Assembly: GCF_003851045.1 (NCBI RefSeq)
Contig: NZ_BFBX01000035.1
Span: 16,553 to 49,132, forward strand
DNA length: 32,580 nt
Direction: 5' to 3'
Source of the DNA: Paenibacillus sp. 598K
GTDB lineage: Bacteria; Bacillota; Bacilli; Paenibacillales; Paenibacillaceae
A model generated the notes under the pieces. That model had not been told where the DNA came from. It did not search any database and saw only the letters and a program-made list of their open reading frames with translations. The translations under genes were made by a program, and so were the position numbers. The stretch's first letter is position 1; the number at the start of each line of letters is the position of its first letter. This document shows positions 24,169-31,318 of the stretch, one piece after another.

Positions 24169-24780
24169 CTAATCGCATTCCACTTGCGTTTCGTCTTTTA
24201 AGCGAAAAGCCATTCTTATCTGGGATTCCGTATTCCGTTCTTCAGACAGTTCAGGTAATTCATTCTCGCCAAAGAACTTCACATCGCTTGTTTCTATCCC
24301 TGAAGCGGCCTGCCCACCAACGATTTCACACAGAATAAAAAGCTTATATACATGATAGGGCGAAGGAGGATGCGGGTGACACTTTTTATCATGGACAGCT
24401 AATAATCTTAATGCCCTCACGTCAAAACCTGATTCTTCTTTCACTTCTTTCACAGCCACTTCGCGCGGGGATAACCCAATATCCGCCCACCCTCCTGGCA
24501 AGGCCCATTTCCCATCTATCGTTTCTCTCACCATTAGAATTTGCCCATTTTTAAACACGACCGCTCTTATATCAACCTTTGGTGTAGCATAACCATTTTC
24601 ATTTGCAAACAAGCCGATAATTTCTTTCATGTCCGTATCTGTGTACGCCGACATGATTTCTACACTGATATCGCGTATTTGCTGAAACCGCTCTAAATCA
24701 TATTGATCTTTTGAATAAGTTAACCCCGCTTGCGCAATAGACTGTAGCTGTTTCGCCCACTCGAGCCATTTTGGTTCCAA
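24169..24780 (-). CDS. Nudix hydrolase with N-terminal Nudix-accessory domain
   Basis: 203 residues. The N-terminal helical part (PKWLEWAKQLQSIAQAGLTYSKD, key W-L-E-W and Y-S-K-D) is the accessory domain of a Bacillus group of Nudix enzymes acting on nucleoside diphosphate derivatives. The Nudix box follows near 89-112 (GGWADIGLSPREVAVKEVKE, then ESGF). It departs from the consensus G-x5-E-x7-REUxEExGU at two positions, having Leu for the first Glu and Lys for Arg. The family start MEPKW corresponds to the TTG at 24780, with GGGAGTGG upstream; a second TTG five codons earlier is less likely. The substrate is not defined by the sequence. It is a single gene facing the WYL remnant. Confidence 0.85.
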   Translation of the reverse strand: MEPKWLEWAKQLQSIAQAGLTYSKDQYDLERFQQIRDISVEIMSAYTDTDMKEIIGLFANENGYATPKVDIRAVVFKNGQILMVRETIDGKWALPGGWADIGLSPREVAVKEVKEESGFDVRALRLLAVHDKKCHPHPPSPYHVYKLFILCEIVGGQAASGIETSDVKFFGENELPELSEERNTESQIRMAFRLKDETQVECD

Positions 24781-24923
24781 TTTAACCACTCCCAAATGAT
24801 GTGATAAGGTGCCTCAGTATCTCTCTTATTGCATCTATTGTACGCTTACCAATTCCAGTAACTGCTCTCTTTGATTATAGCACTAAGCCATCTCGGGGCA
24901 GCAACACTATTGCTCCGGACCGT

Positions 24924-25033
24924 TTATAATAATACCGCGAGTGCAAAGGCCATCCCAATCATAAGAATGGTAAACCCTCCGAAATTCAAAGGGGATTGGG
25001 TTGTTCCTTGAATGAAAAATAGGGGTGCAACGC
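24924..25033 (-). pseudogene. Truncated C-terminal end of a membrane protein
   Basis: One minus-strand frame reads APLFFIQGTTQSPLN, then a hydrophobic GGFTILMIGMAFALAVLL segment and a stop at 24924-24926. It looks like the final membrane helix of a transporter-type protein. The frame runs without a start or homologous sequence into the hairpin at 25036, so only the 3' end remains. Family not identified. Confidence 0.45.
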
Positions 25034-25035
25034 TA

Positions 25036-25062
25036 AAAAGCCCGCGCTCTTCGCGGGTTCTT
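25036..25062 (-). terminator. Hairpin beside the rhodanese relic
   Basis: CCCGCG and CGCGGG pair around CTCTT, with extra A/T pairs and an AAAAA run on the left, giving a U-tract on the minus strand. The same arrangement (rhodanese 3' end, then hairpin) is seen at 28055 and 29836. Confidence 0.6.
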
Positions 25063-25079
25063 AACTCATCTACGCTATG

Positions 25080-25139
25080 TTATTCTTCCTCCGTCGCCAC
25101 CGGATTGTCCTCGTAGCTGATTCAGTCGCTCCAGCTGTA
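25080..25139 (-). pseudogene. Decayed 3' end of a rhodanese gene (relic 1)
   Basis: The minus strand reads YSWSD, stop, ISYEDNPVATEEE, stop. This matches the C-terminus of the intact rhodanese at 29909-30745 (SWSDWISYSENPIATGEE) apart from a TGG-to-TGA change of the second Trp. Only about 20 codons are recognisable and nothing upstream matches. Confidence 0.75.
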
Positions 25140-25238
25140 GATTAGGTTCTGAAAATGGTTACACAGCAGCCAGCGTAGACCTCAGGAGAAAACGCTCCCA
25201 CTGTTCATGAAGCGAGGGATGAACCATCTTGTCAACTT

Positions 25239-25280
25239 GTACTATTTTAGCGATAAAACGCAAAAAAATAGTACTTTTTT
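25239..25280 (+). terminator. A+T-rich hairpin with T-run
   Basis: GTACTATTTT and AAAATAGTAC form a ten-base stem with a 16-base loop, followed directly by TTTTTT. It may stop transcription entering the xylanase region or, less likely, serve as an operator. Confidence 0.5.
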
Positions 25281-25579
25281 CTAGACATCATTTTACATTT
25301 TATGCACGATATTTCTGCTATATTAAATCGGTACTACAACGAAAAAAAACCGAAAGAGGCGATGCAATGGATTAATATTCGGTATCCCTTCAACCTTTGC
25401 AGCAGATGAAATACCGGTTGGAACCCTGTCGTTATTCTCAAAAGGAGAGCTTTGCTTTTGACATGCGTACGAGTGCTCTCATGATTAACACGAGCAATAA
25501 TGTAAGCGCAACCATCGTATGTATTGGATTTTAGACTGATCATCAATACAACAAGCCTGTTAAAAGAAGGGATGGTTTC

Positions 25580-27913
25580 ATAAAAAAAACGAAAAAGCTA
25601 TTATTCATTTATTTGGTTGTTACTCTTCTGATGGGGACATTCGCGATGCAGGCCTCGGCAAACACGGAGGATACCGCTCCGCAGACGGTCGTCAAAAGGT
25701 TCGAGGCGCTTGATGAGAATGCTTTTACCCCTGCCACCTATCGACTGGCCAAAATGGAATACGTAAAAGTAAAGGCTCTCCTTGACGATCCAAACGCCAC
25801 ATCGGACGAAATTAACGCTGCACTCCAAACTTTAGACACACGTATTGCAGCCCTGAAAGTTCGAAGCGGTTCTGAATCCCTGTGGAAAACCTATCAGGAC
25901 TACTTTGAAATAGGCAACATTTATAGCGGAGCGGGTAACTTAAATCCGAATAATCCTCGCGGATTGTTGACATCTACCCACTTCAACTCTATCTCGGCAG
26001 AAAATGTAATGAAGCCCGAGAGCCTTTCTACTGGAAACGCTGGAACAGCGGGTACGTTTAGAATTTTCGAGGGATCGAACCACGCCTCCGACCAAATGGT
26101 CAGAGAAGCACAAGAAAAAGATATCACGGTGCATGGACACGTGCTGGTGTGGCATGGACAAACACCAAGCTGGGTTAATGGCGGTACTAGTGGCAACTAC
26201 ACAAGGACACAGGCCAGAGAAAATATGGAGCGCTATATCAAAACCGTAGTCGAGCACTTCGACACCTACTATCCTGGTGTAGTCGCAAGTTGGGATGTCG
26301 TCAACGAAGCGTTCGTCGATGGAGCGCCAAGCATTCCGGCAGACGCCAACTGGAAAGATTACCTTCGCAAAGGAAACCAGAGCGGATGGTATAAGTCCTA
26401 CAGCAGAGACATGTCAGAAAACCAAGATCCGAGCGACTTTCTCTATGATGCATTCGTGTTTTCCCGTAAATATACGGACGCCAAGTTATTCTACAATGAC
26501 TTTAATTTGTATCAAGATGGCAAATCGAAGCTGGTCGCGATGATGACTAAAGAACTCAACGAGCGGTACAAAAAAGAGTATCCAAATGATCCGCGCCAAT
26601 TAATCGAGGGCGTGGGTATGCAATCCCACAATTACATTATGGATACCCCACCTTCCAGCGTGGAAAACGGCATCCTTAATCTCCTGTCCGCTGGAGTCGA
26701 TATTGGGATTAGCGAGCTTGATTTGTTTGCTTGGTTCCCGTATAACGGTGAGCCAACTAGAGATTACATGGATTTGAGAGATCGCGGGATTGAACACATC
26801 ATCGCTTCGAATGGTACCGAGCAAGAGCGGAATTACTGGATTAATCGTGGTGTAACCAACGGCTCCGAGATTGAAGTGATCCAGGCAGAGCTTTTCGCAG
26901 AATACTTCCAAATCTATAAGAAATACGCCGCTCATATCGACCGCGTTACATTCTGGGGTCTTAACGACAGTCAGAGTTGGAGAAGAGGTCACAATCCACT
27001 ACTTTGGAACAGTGATTTCTCCCCTAAAGACGCTTTCTTCGCTGTGTCCAATCCTGAGGCCTACCTGGGGATTGAACAAAAAGGAGCGTATTTAACCGGT
27101 CCGGCTTCTGTTGTATCCGGTACGTCATTTCATGTAAACTTCAACATAAGCGCAGTGAACGATAGTGATTTCCAAAAAATATTTGGGCAAGATCTGACGA
27201 TACAGTTTGATCCAAATGTGCTGACATTCGTAGAAGCTCAATCACTGACCGAAGGTCTGGTCGTTCTAGATTCGAAAGAGGTGTCTCCTGGGAAAATTAG
27301 ATTCCTGGTAGCCGCACTTGGTGAAGACAAAGTCATTCCGGCCAATGGCAATTTCCTTGATCTCACATTCGTTGCCAAACCAATCACTGCACCCGTTGAG
27401 ACTGCAGTAGCGGTGGACAATGTGATCCTAGCCAACGGTCAAGGTCAGGAATTGCAAGTTCCCGGATCTACCCTCACATTCGACGTCATGGTTGAACCTG
27501 TCGATAAGGCAGCCCTCCATACGTTAATTAGCTCCGCGCAGTCGAAGGTTGACGCCGCAGTCGAAGGCACGGCTCACGGTCAATATATAACAGGATCGAA
27601 AGCCTTGCTCCAAGCGGCGATCGATAAAGCCCAAGCCGTTGCTGATCAAGCCCAGGCAACTCAACAGCAGATCGATCAAGCTGCAGCCGACTTAACTTTG
27701 GCCATCACAGCCTTCGAATCATCCAGGATCTCCGTCGATGTCAACGGTGACGACAAAGTAAGCGTCGGAGATTTGGCGATTGTAGCAGCCGGGTATGGCA
27801 AGAAGTCGACCGACAGCGACTGGGATAAATTCAAAGCTGGTGACGTGAACAAAGACGGTATCATCGATATCCATGACTTAACAACCGTCGCGAGAAAGAT
27901 ATTGGAGTCATAA
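25580..27913 (+). CDS. Secreted modular GH10 endo-1,4-beta-xylanase with dockerin
   Basis: Hydrolyses xylan outside the cell. The natural start appears to be ATA at 25580. From there the frame gives a textbook signal peptide (KKTKKLLFIYLVVTLLMG, cleavage after MQASA), with AGAAGG about ten bases upstream. The first in-frame conventional codon, TTG 25613, would remove the basic end and has no ribosome binding site. Numbered from ATA (777 residues): a FIVAR-like helical segment (about 35-92); the GH10 barrel (about 100-485) with SAENVMKPE, HGHVLVWHGQTPSW, acid/base Glu243 in DVVNEAF, nucleophile Glu379 in ISELDLFAW and TFWGLNDSQSWR; a cohesin-like beta domain (about 500-640); a second FIVAR-like segment (about 645-715); and a type I dockerin with two Ca-binding loops (VDVNGDDKVSVGD and GDVNKDGIIDIHD). 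A stem-loop follows. Confidence 0.92.
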   Translation: MKKTKKLLFIYLVVTLLMGTFAMQASANTEDTAPQTVVKRFEALDENAFTPATYRLAKMEYVKVKALLDDPNATSDEINAALQTLDTRIAALKVRSGSESLWKTYQDYFEIGNIYSGAGNLNPNNPRGLLTSTHFNSISAENVMKPESLSTGNAGTAGTFRIFEGSNHASDQMVREAQEKDITVHGHVLVWHGQTPSWVNGGTSGNYTRTQARENMERYIKTVVEHFDTYYPGVVASWDVVNEAFVDGAPSIPADANWKDYLRKGNQSGWYKSYSRDMSENQDPSDFLYDAFVFSRKYTDAKLFYNDFNLYQDGKSKLVAMMTKELNERYKKEYPNDPRQLIEGVGMQSHNYIMDTPPSSVENGILNLLSAGVDIGISELDLFAWFPYNGEPTRDYMDLRDRGIEHIIASNGTEQERNYWINRGVTNGSEIEVIQAELFAEYFQIYKKYAAHIDRVTFWGLNDSQSWRRGHNPLLWNSDFSPKDAFFAVSNPEAYLGIEQKGAYLTGPASVVSGTSFHVNFNISAVNDSDFQKIFGQDLTIQFDPNVLTFVEAQSLTEGLVVLDSKEVSPGKIRFLVAALGEDKVIPANGNFLDLTFVAKPITAPVETAVAVDNVILANGQGQELQVPGSTLTFDVMVEPVDKAALHTLISSAQSKVDAAVEGTAHGQYITGSKALLQAAIDKAQAVADQAQATQQQIDQAAADLTLAITAFESSRISVDVNGDDKVSVGDLAIVAAGYGKKSTDSDWDKFKAGDVNKDGIIDIHDLTTVARKILES

Positions 27914-27984
27914 CGTCAGCGATATCGGTGAACTGCTCGCATCAACACATCTTATGCTAAGTTAATAATGGTTTTCATATGACC

Positions 27985-28023
27985 CAAGGGTATCACCCAA
28001 GCTTGACTTGGATGATACCCTTG
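27985..28023 (+). other. Long stem-loop after the xylanase gene
   Basis: CAAGGGTATCA pairs with TGATACCCTTG, and an inner CCAAG/CTTGG continues the stem around CTTGA, giving about 17 base pairs with a single mismatch. No T-run follows. It lies 72 bases downstream of the stop and may protect or end the xylanase mRNA. Confidence 0.6.
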
Positions 28024-28049
28024 TACAATTCCGTTAATATTGGAACGCC

Positions 28050-28094
28050 AAAAAGGGCTGCGACAGGCATCTTGCTCCTAGCCTGCCACAGCCC
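28050..28094 (-). terminator. Terminator hairpin left behind with the rhodanese relic
   Basis: GGGCTGCGACAGGC pairs with GCCTGCCACAGCCC (an internal CGA/CCA bulge). On the minus strand a run of five T follows. It resembles the hairpin that follows the intact rhodanese gene at 29836-29876, so it was probably duplicated together with the gene end. Confidence 0.7.
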
Positions 28095-28126
28095 CCAAAC
28101 CCGCGTCCGACGCGGTCTCCCGGCTC

Positions 28127-28180
28127 TTATTCTTCTCCCGCCACCGGATTCCCCTCATAGCTAATCCAATCACTCCAGCT
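28127..28180 (-). pseudogene. 3' end of a rhodanese gene (relic 2)
   Basis: The minus strand reads SWSDWISYEGNPVAGEE then a stop, without any disruption, and matches the last 17 residues of the intact rhodanese. Nothing before SWSDW matches. The DNA downstream of the stop (28088-28126) is nearly identical to the corresponding DNA after the intact gene (29871-29908), so the copy covers the gene end plus its 3' flank. Confidence 0.8.
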
Positions 28181-28557
28181 TCTTATCCCCCCACGAACCC
28201 CTATGCTCCGAGGGTTCCAAGTTCAGCAGGCGGGGGTTCCGGTCCACGCTCTGGGAATGCCTCGGAGGATACGCCAGCGCCTATGTGCAACGATCCCCCT
28301 TCGCGACGCTTGGGAGCGCTTTGGGAGCAAGCGGCCTGTAGACGACGGGGCTCGGACGACAATACCGATTGAGCCGAGGGAATCCATCCACCTGTGGCTG
28401 AGTCAAGCCGAAAGGATCACCACGGAAAGGCAAAGTGAAGTAAAGTGATTGGCCGAAGGGATGGATGGGCTGGAAGAGTGGACGGAGGGGGCTGTTTGCA
28501 AGTTGTTGAATGATTGTTGAATACTGAAATTTCTCTACGTTTATTGATTCTCAAAAA

Positions 28558-28566
28558 TGTTATAAT
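28558..28566 (+). promoter_or_regulatory. Extended -10 promoter of the epimerase gene
   Basis: TGTTATAAT is an extended -10 (TGN plus TATAAT) 32 bases before the TTG start. No convincing -35 hexamer at the usual distance. Confidence 0.5.
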
Positions 28567-28598
28567 TACACATATTGTTTACGAGGGGAGTGGTTGCA

Positions 28599-29600
28599 TT
28601 GAAAATTCTCGTTATCGGTGGTACCGGCTTCATTGGCCCCTTTGCTATTAATGAGCTATATGAGTTGGGACATACGATTGCTCTATTTAACAGGGGTAAC
28701 ACACCATCAAGCCTTCCCGGTATTACTCAAATTTCAGGCGACACAAAAGACTTGGCGAGCTATAGGTCTGAATTTGAACGGTTTAACCCAGATGTTGTTA
28801 TACATATGATTGCCTATACAGAACAGGATGCTCGGCTAGCAATGAATGTTTTCGCTGGGATAGCCAAACGGATCGTTGTTTTAAGCAGTATGGATGTTTA
28901 TCAAGCTTACGGGATTATTCTTGGGTTAGAGGACACCCCCCCTCTACCTATGCCCCTCAGAGAAGATTCTCCTTTGCGCCATATAATGTACCCATACGGA
29001 GGCGACTATGAGAAAATAAAGGTAGAACAAGTCGTCCTAAGTCAGCCCGTCGATTTGCCGGGCACTGTCCTGCGGCTTCCAATGGTTTATGGCCCCGGTG
29101 ATCCTTCACATCGTCTCTTTAAGTATGTGAAACGTAGTCTTGATAGCCGTTCTTTTCTTGTTCTGGACGAATCATTTTCTAACTGGCGTGCAACGCGCGG
29201 CTATGTGGGAAATGTAGCGCATGCGATTACAGTAGCTTCGATTAATAATCATGCGGCTAATAGGATATATAATGTTGGTGATGCGTTTGCGTATAACGAA
29301 CATGAATGGATCAATGCTATCGCCGATGTTATGAAGTGGAGTGTCAAAGTCCATTCAGTTATGAAATCTGAATTGCCGAAGCAACTGGTAAATCAAAACT
29401 TACAAACAAAGCAGAATTGGATTATGGATACTACACGCATTCAAGAAGAGCTAGATTATAAGGAACTCTATACGCTAGCTGAAGCTTTAGAGGCTACCGT
29501 TCAATGGGAGAAAGACAATCCTCCTGTATCGTTGCATCCCAAAGAATTCCCATTGTTTGATTATGACGCAGAGGATTTGTTTATTGCAGATCATCCCTGA
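28599..29600 (+). CDS. NAD-dependent epimerase/dehydratase family protein (extended SDR)
   Basis: 333 residues. It begins with the Rossmann nucleotide-binding motif KILVIGGTGFIG (GxxGxxG, residues 2-13). Further marks of the extended SDR group are VVLSSMDVYQAYG near 98-110, a Tyr/Lys pair in PYGGDYEKIKVEQV near 137-150, and LRLPMVYGPGDPSHRLF near 163-180. The start is TTG at 28599 with GAGGGGAGTGG upstream; an earlier TTG adds eight unlikely residues. It probably acts on a nucleotide sugar or similar metabolite, but no partner genes are adjacent, so the substrate is open. It is a single gene with its own extended -10 promoter and a strong terminator. Confidence 0.87.
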   Translation: MKILVIGGTGFIGPFAINELYELGHTIALFNRGNTPSSLPGITQISGDTKDLASYRSEFERFNPDVVIHMIAYTEQDARLAMNVFAGIAKRIVVLSSMDVYQAYGIILGLEDTPPLPMPLREDSPLRHIMYPYGGDYEKIKVEQVVLSQPVDLPGTVLRLPMVYGPGDPSHRLFKYVKRSLDSRSFLVLDESFSNWRATRGYVGNVAHAITVASINNHAANRIYNVGDAFAYNEHEWINAIADVMKWSVKVHSVMKSELPKQLVNQNLQTKQNWIMDTTRIQEELDYKELYTLAEALEATVQWEKDNPPVSLHPKEFPLFDYDAEDLFIADHP

Positions 29601-29669
29601 TAGAGTTGATCTGTTCCATCTTGTCCGCTTGGATTTGCTGATTTTATAATTTTCATGAATATACCGTTC

Positions 29670-29694
29670 GCCGCCATCCTTTGGCGGCTTTTTT
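29670..29694 (+). terminator. Terminator of the epimerase gene
   Basis: GCCGCC and GGCGGC pair around ATCCTTT and are followed by six T. It lies 70 bases after the stop. Confidence 0.85.
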
Positions 29695-29830
29695 GCATCC
29701 ATTTTGAGAGGAGCGATTTATATGCCCACTTCAACAGCAACCTGACGCGACCATTCCGCTGTGGCTGGCTCCGGGGTTCCTGCAACTGTTTTCCTCGACC
29801 TCTTGTTTGCAAGCTGTTGACAGAATAGCC

Positions 29831-29876
29831 CAAAGAGGGCCGCAACAGCCTGCACAATGGCAACCTGTCACAGCCC
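29831..29876 (-). terminator. Terminator of the rhodanese gene
   Basis: On the minus strand GGGCTGTGACAGG pairs imperfectly with CTGTTGCGGCCC and is followed by TCTTT. It begins 33 bases after the rhodanese stop and is the counterpart of the hairpin at 28050-28094. Confidence 0.6.
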
Positions 29877-29908
29877 CCAAACCCGCGTCCGACGTGGCCT
29901 CTAGGCTC

Positions 29909-30745
29909 TTATTCTTCTCCTGTTGCGATCGGATTCTCACTGTAAGAAATCCAATCACTCCAGCTCCCCGCATACAACCGCACGTTGCGGAAGCCCGCCT
30001 CTGTCAGTGCCAGTACATTGGGGCAGGCGGTGACGCCTGATCCGCAGTAGACGATGATCTCCTGCTCGGGTTCGAGACCAGCGAAGTGCGCCTGCAGCTC
30101 CTCCTCGCTCAGCCAGCGGTTCTGCTCGTCGAGCGCCTGCTTCCAGAAGAAATTGCGTGCGCCGGGGATATGACCGGCCTTGCGGTCGATCGGCTCCTCC
30201 AGCCCGGCGTAGCGCCGCGGCTCACGTGAATCGATCAGCGTCGGCGCGCCGCTCTGCGACGCCTGACGGACTGCTTCGACGTCCGCCAACAGCTCCGGCC
30301 GCGGCTGCCCCGCGAAGTCGGAGGGGATGACGACCGGCTGCTCCGTCGTCACCGGGAAGCCCGCTGCCGCCCACGCCGAGTAGCCCTCCTCCATCACATA
30401 TACCTGCTCATGTCCGAGGTAGCGCAGCAGCCACCATAGACGCGACGCCATCGCTCCGCCCTGATCATCATAGGCGACGACCCGCGAGTCGCGGCCAATC
30501 CCGGCACGGCGCAGCCGCTCGATGAGCTGCTGAGCATCGGGCAGCGGATGTCGCCCGCCATGCGCCTCGATAGGCCCCGAGAGATCCCGCTCCAGATCAA
30601 GATAGACCGCGCGCGGGATATGTCCCGCCTCATATGCCTCCCGGCCCGCATCCGGCTTGCCGAGCTGGAAGCGGCAGTCGGCGATGACGATATCTGCTTC
30701 ATAGAGCCGCGCCAGCAGCCAAGTTTTCGATACGCGTTGACTCAT
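29909..30745 (-). CDS. Two-domain sulfurtransferase (rhodanese)
   Basis: 278 residues, usual for thiosulfate or 3-mercaptopyruvate sulfurtransferases; cytoplasmic. The N-terminal rhodanese domain (about 1-130) is the inactive one, with Asp in place of Cys in VVAYDDQGGAMASR. The C-terminal domain carries the catalytic Cys234 in IVYCGSGVTAC; this loop resembles the CGSGVTA form of the SseA/mercaptopyruvate group. Other family marks are AGHIPRAVYLDLERDLSG near 40-57 and KAGHIPGARNFFW near 189-201. The ATG at 30745 is chosen; an ATG three codons earlier sits directly against the AAGGAGAGG ribosome binding site and cannot be excluded. It moves sulfur from thiosulfate or mercaptopyruvate to an acceptor. 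Its 3' end exists in two further copies in this window. Confidence 0.92.
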   Translation of the reverse strand: MSQRVSKTWLLARLYEADIVIADCRFQLGKPDAGREAYEAGHIPRAVYLDLERDLSGPIEAHGGRHPLPDAQQLIERLRRAGIGRDSRVVAYDDQGGAMASRLWWLLRYLGHEQVYVMEEGYSAWAAAGFPVTTEQPVVIPSDFAGQPRPELLADVEAVRQASQSGAPTLIDSREPRRYAGLEEPIDRKAGHIPGARNFFWKQALDEQNRWLSEEELQAHFAGLEPEQEIIVYCGSGVTACPNVLALTEAGFRNVRLYAGSWSDWISYSENPIATGEE

Positions 30746-30779
30746 TCGGATCATCCTCTCCTTAGACTTTCGTCGGTTT

Positions 30780-31035
30780 TCATTTTCCACGGCTTGGGGT
30801 AAGCTGGGATATAGACGAATCAATGGCTTTCATTGCACCAACATTTCGACCGGTCGTGTCGATGCTAATTGTTACGATCCCGGTCATCTCAATCGCCCTT
30901 TGTGTGATCAGATGCAAAAATCGATGTTGCGACAGAGCGTCTAAGTAGACAGAACCAGCCTTTATTTCACCAGCATCAACAGCTTTACCTATGAAATGAT
31001 CAGTTTCAGGAAGAATAAATGCTGGTCCCTGTCGC
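30780..31035 (-). pseudogene. 5'-truncated reading frame of unknown family
   Basis: The minus strand reads about 85 protein-like residues: QGPAFILPETDHFIGKAV, a KAGSVYLDAL turn, HRFLHLITQRAIEMTG, then IVTISIDTTGRNVGAMKAID, ending in a stop at 30780. Directly upstream is a TAG, and no start codon with a ribosome binding site lies within. Amino acid composition and length of the frame suggest the end of a real gene whose front part is gone. It sits just upstream of the rhodanese gene, on the same strand. I do not recognise the family. Confidence 0.45.
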
Positions 31036-31057
31036 TAGTTTCTGTTTTTCGATTCGC

Positions 31058-31244
31058 TAACTGCAATTGTACACTTATTTCAGCCCAAAGTGGGGTTTAT
31101 AGTGAGAATAACTGCAAAAATGCAGTTGTTTTTAAGGAAATCGTACGGAACAGCAGTACATGGTCGATTTAAATGTATTTTTGCACTTAAACACGCCGAT
31201 CCCGCAATTCTCGCTACGAATAAAGGTATTTTTGCAGTTGTTCG
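31058..31244. repeat. Cluster of short TGCAAAAATNC-type repeats
   Basis: Four units share a TGCA core next to an A or T run: AACTGCAATTGTACACTT (31059-31076), AACTGCAAAAATGCAGTT (31110-31127, a perfect palindrome with six-base arms), TGTATTTTTGCACTTAAAC (31174-31192) and GGTATTTTTGCAGTTGTTC (31225-31243). Orientation varies and spacing is about 30-50 bases. The pattern is that of an intergenic interspersed repeat family, not a CRISPR or a coding sequence. Function is unknown. Confidence 0.6.
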
Positions 31245-31318
31245 CCGACTATTACATAGATCGCAGGATCGCTTACACATACACACCTACTATTCTCTTC
31301 AAAAGGAGGCGCCGTTAG

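Larger units (their letters stand above)
24781..25579. other. Long spacer with gene remnants before the xylanase
   Basis: About 800 bases without an intact gene. It contains a truncated membrane-protein end (24924-25033), a terminator hairpin (25036-25062), a decayed rhodanese 3' end (25080-25139) and an A+T-rich hairpin with T-run (25239-25280). A 42-codon plus-strand frame at 25406-25534 (MKYRLEPCRYSQKESF…) has no ribosome binding site and no recognised relative. Candidate -10 sites near 25315 lack a good -35, so the xylanase promoter is not fixed. Confidence 0.6.
27914..28598. other. Spacer with hairpins and a rhodanese relic
   Basis: About 680 bases without an intact gene. It holds the post-xylanase hairpin, the terminator and rhodanese 3' end relic listed separately, and an extended -10 promoter at its right edge. 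The G+C-rich stretch 28190-28450 has an 81-codon open frame starting at 28203, but it lacks a ribosome binding site and matches nothing I know. It may be further debris. Confidence 0.55.
29601..29908. other. Spacer between epimerase and rhodanese genes
   Basis: It contains the two convergent terminators and, at 29708-29745, a good ribosome binding site (GAGAGGAG) followed by an ATG at 29722 that opens only seven codons. A neighbouring frame then reads QQQPDATIPLWLAPGFLQLF (about 29732-29791). This looks like the frame-shifted beginning of a lost gene. No complete gene is present. Confidence 0.4.
30746..31318. other. Spacer with a gene remnant and repeat units
   Basis: About 570 bases. The left part holds a truncated minus-strand reading frame (30780-31035), the right part a cluster of short A+T-rich repeats (31058-31244) listed separately. 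The VanZ-RDD gene promoter was not identified; its ribosome binding site AAAAGGAGG lies at 31300-31308. Confidence 0.55.

Noticed and set aside
25330..25540. Riboswitch such as c-di-GMP type upstream of the xylanase
   Set aside because: Some GAAAGAGG and CCTTTG-like pieces recall such leaders, but the conserved core motifs and paired helices could not be found.
28203..28448. 81-codon open frame in the spacer after the xylanase
   Set aside because: No ribosome binding site, no recognised domain, and it lies in a G+C-rich debris region where long chance frames are common.
31058..31244. CRISPR array
   Set aside because: Repeat units are short, diverged and in both orientations with uneven spacing, and no cas gene is near.
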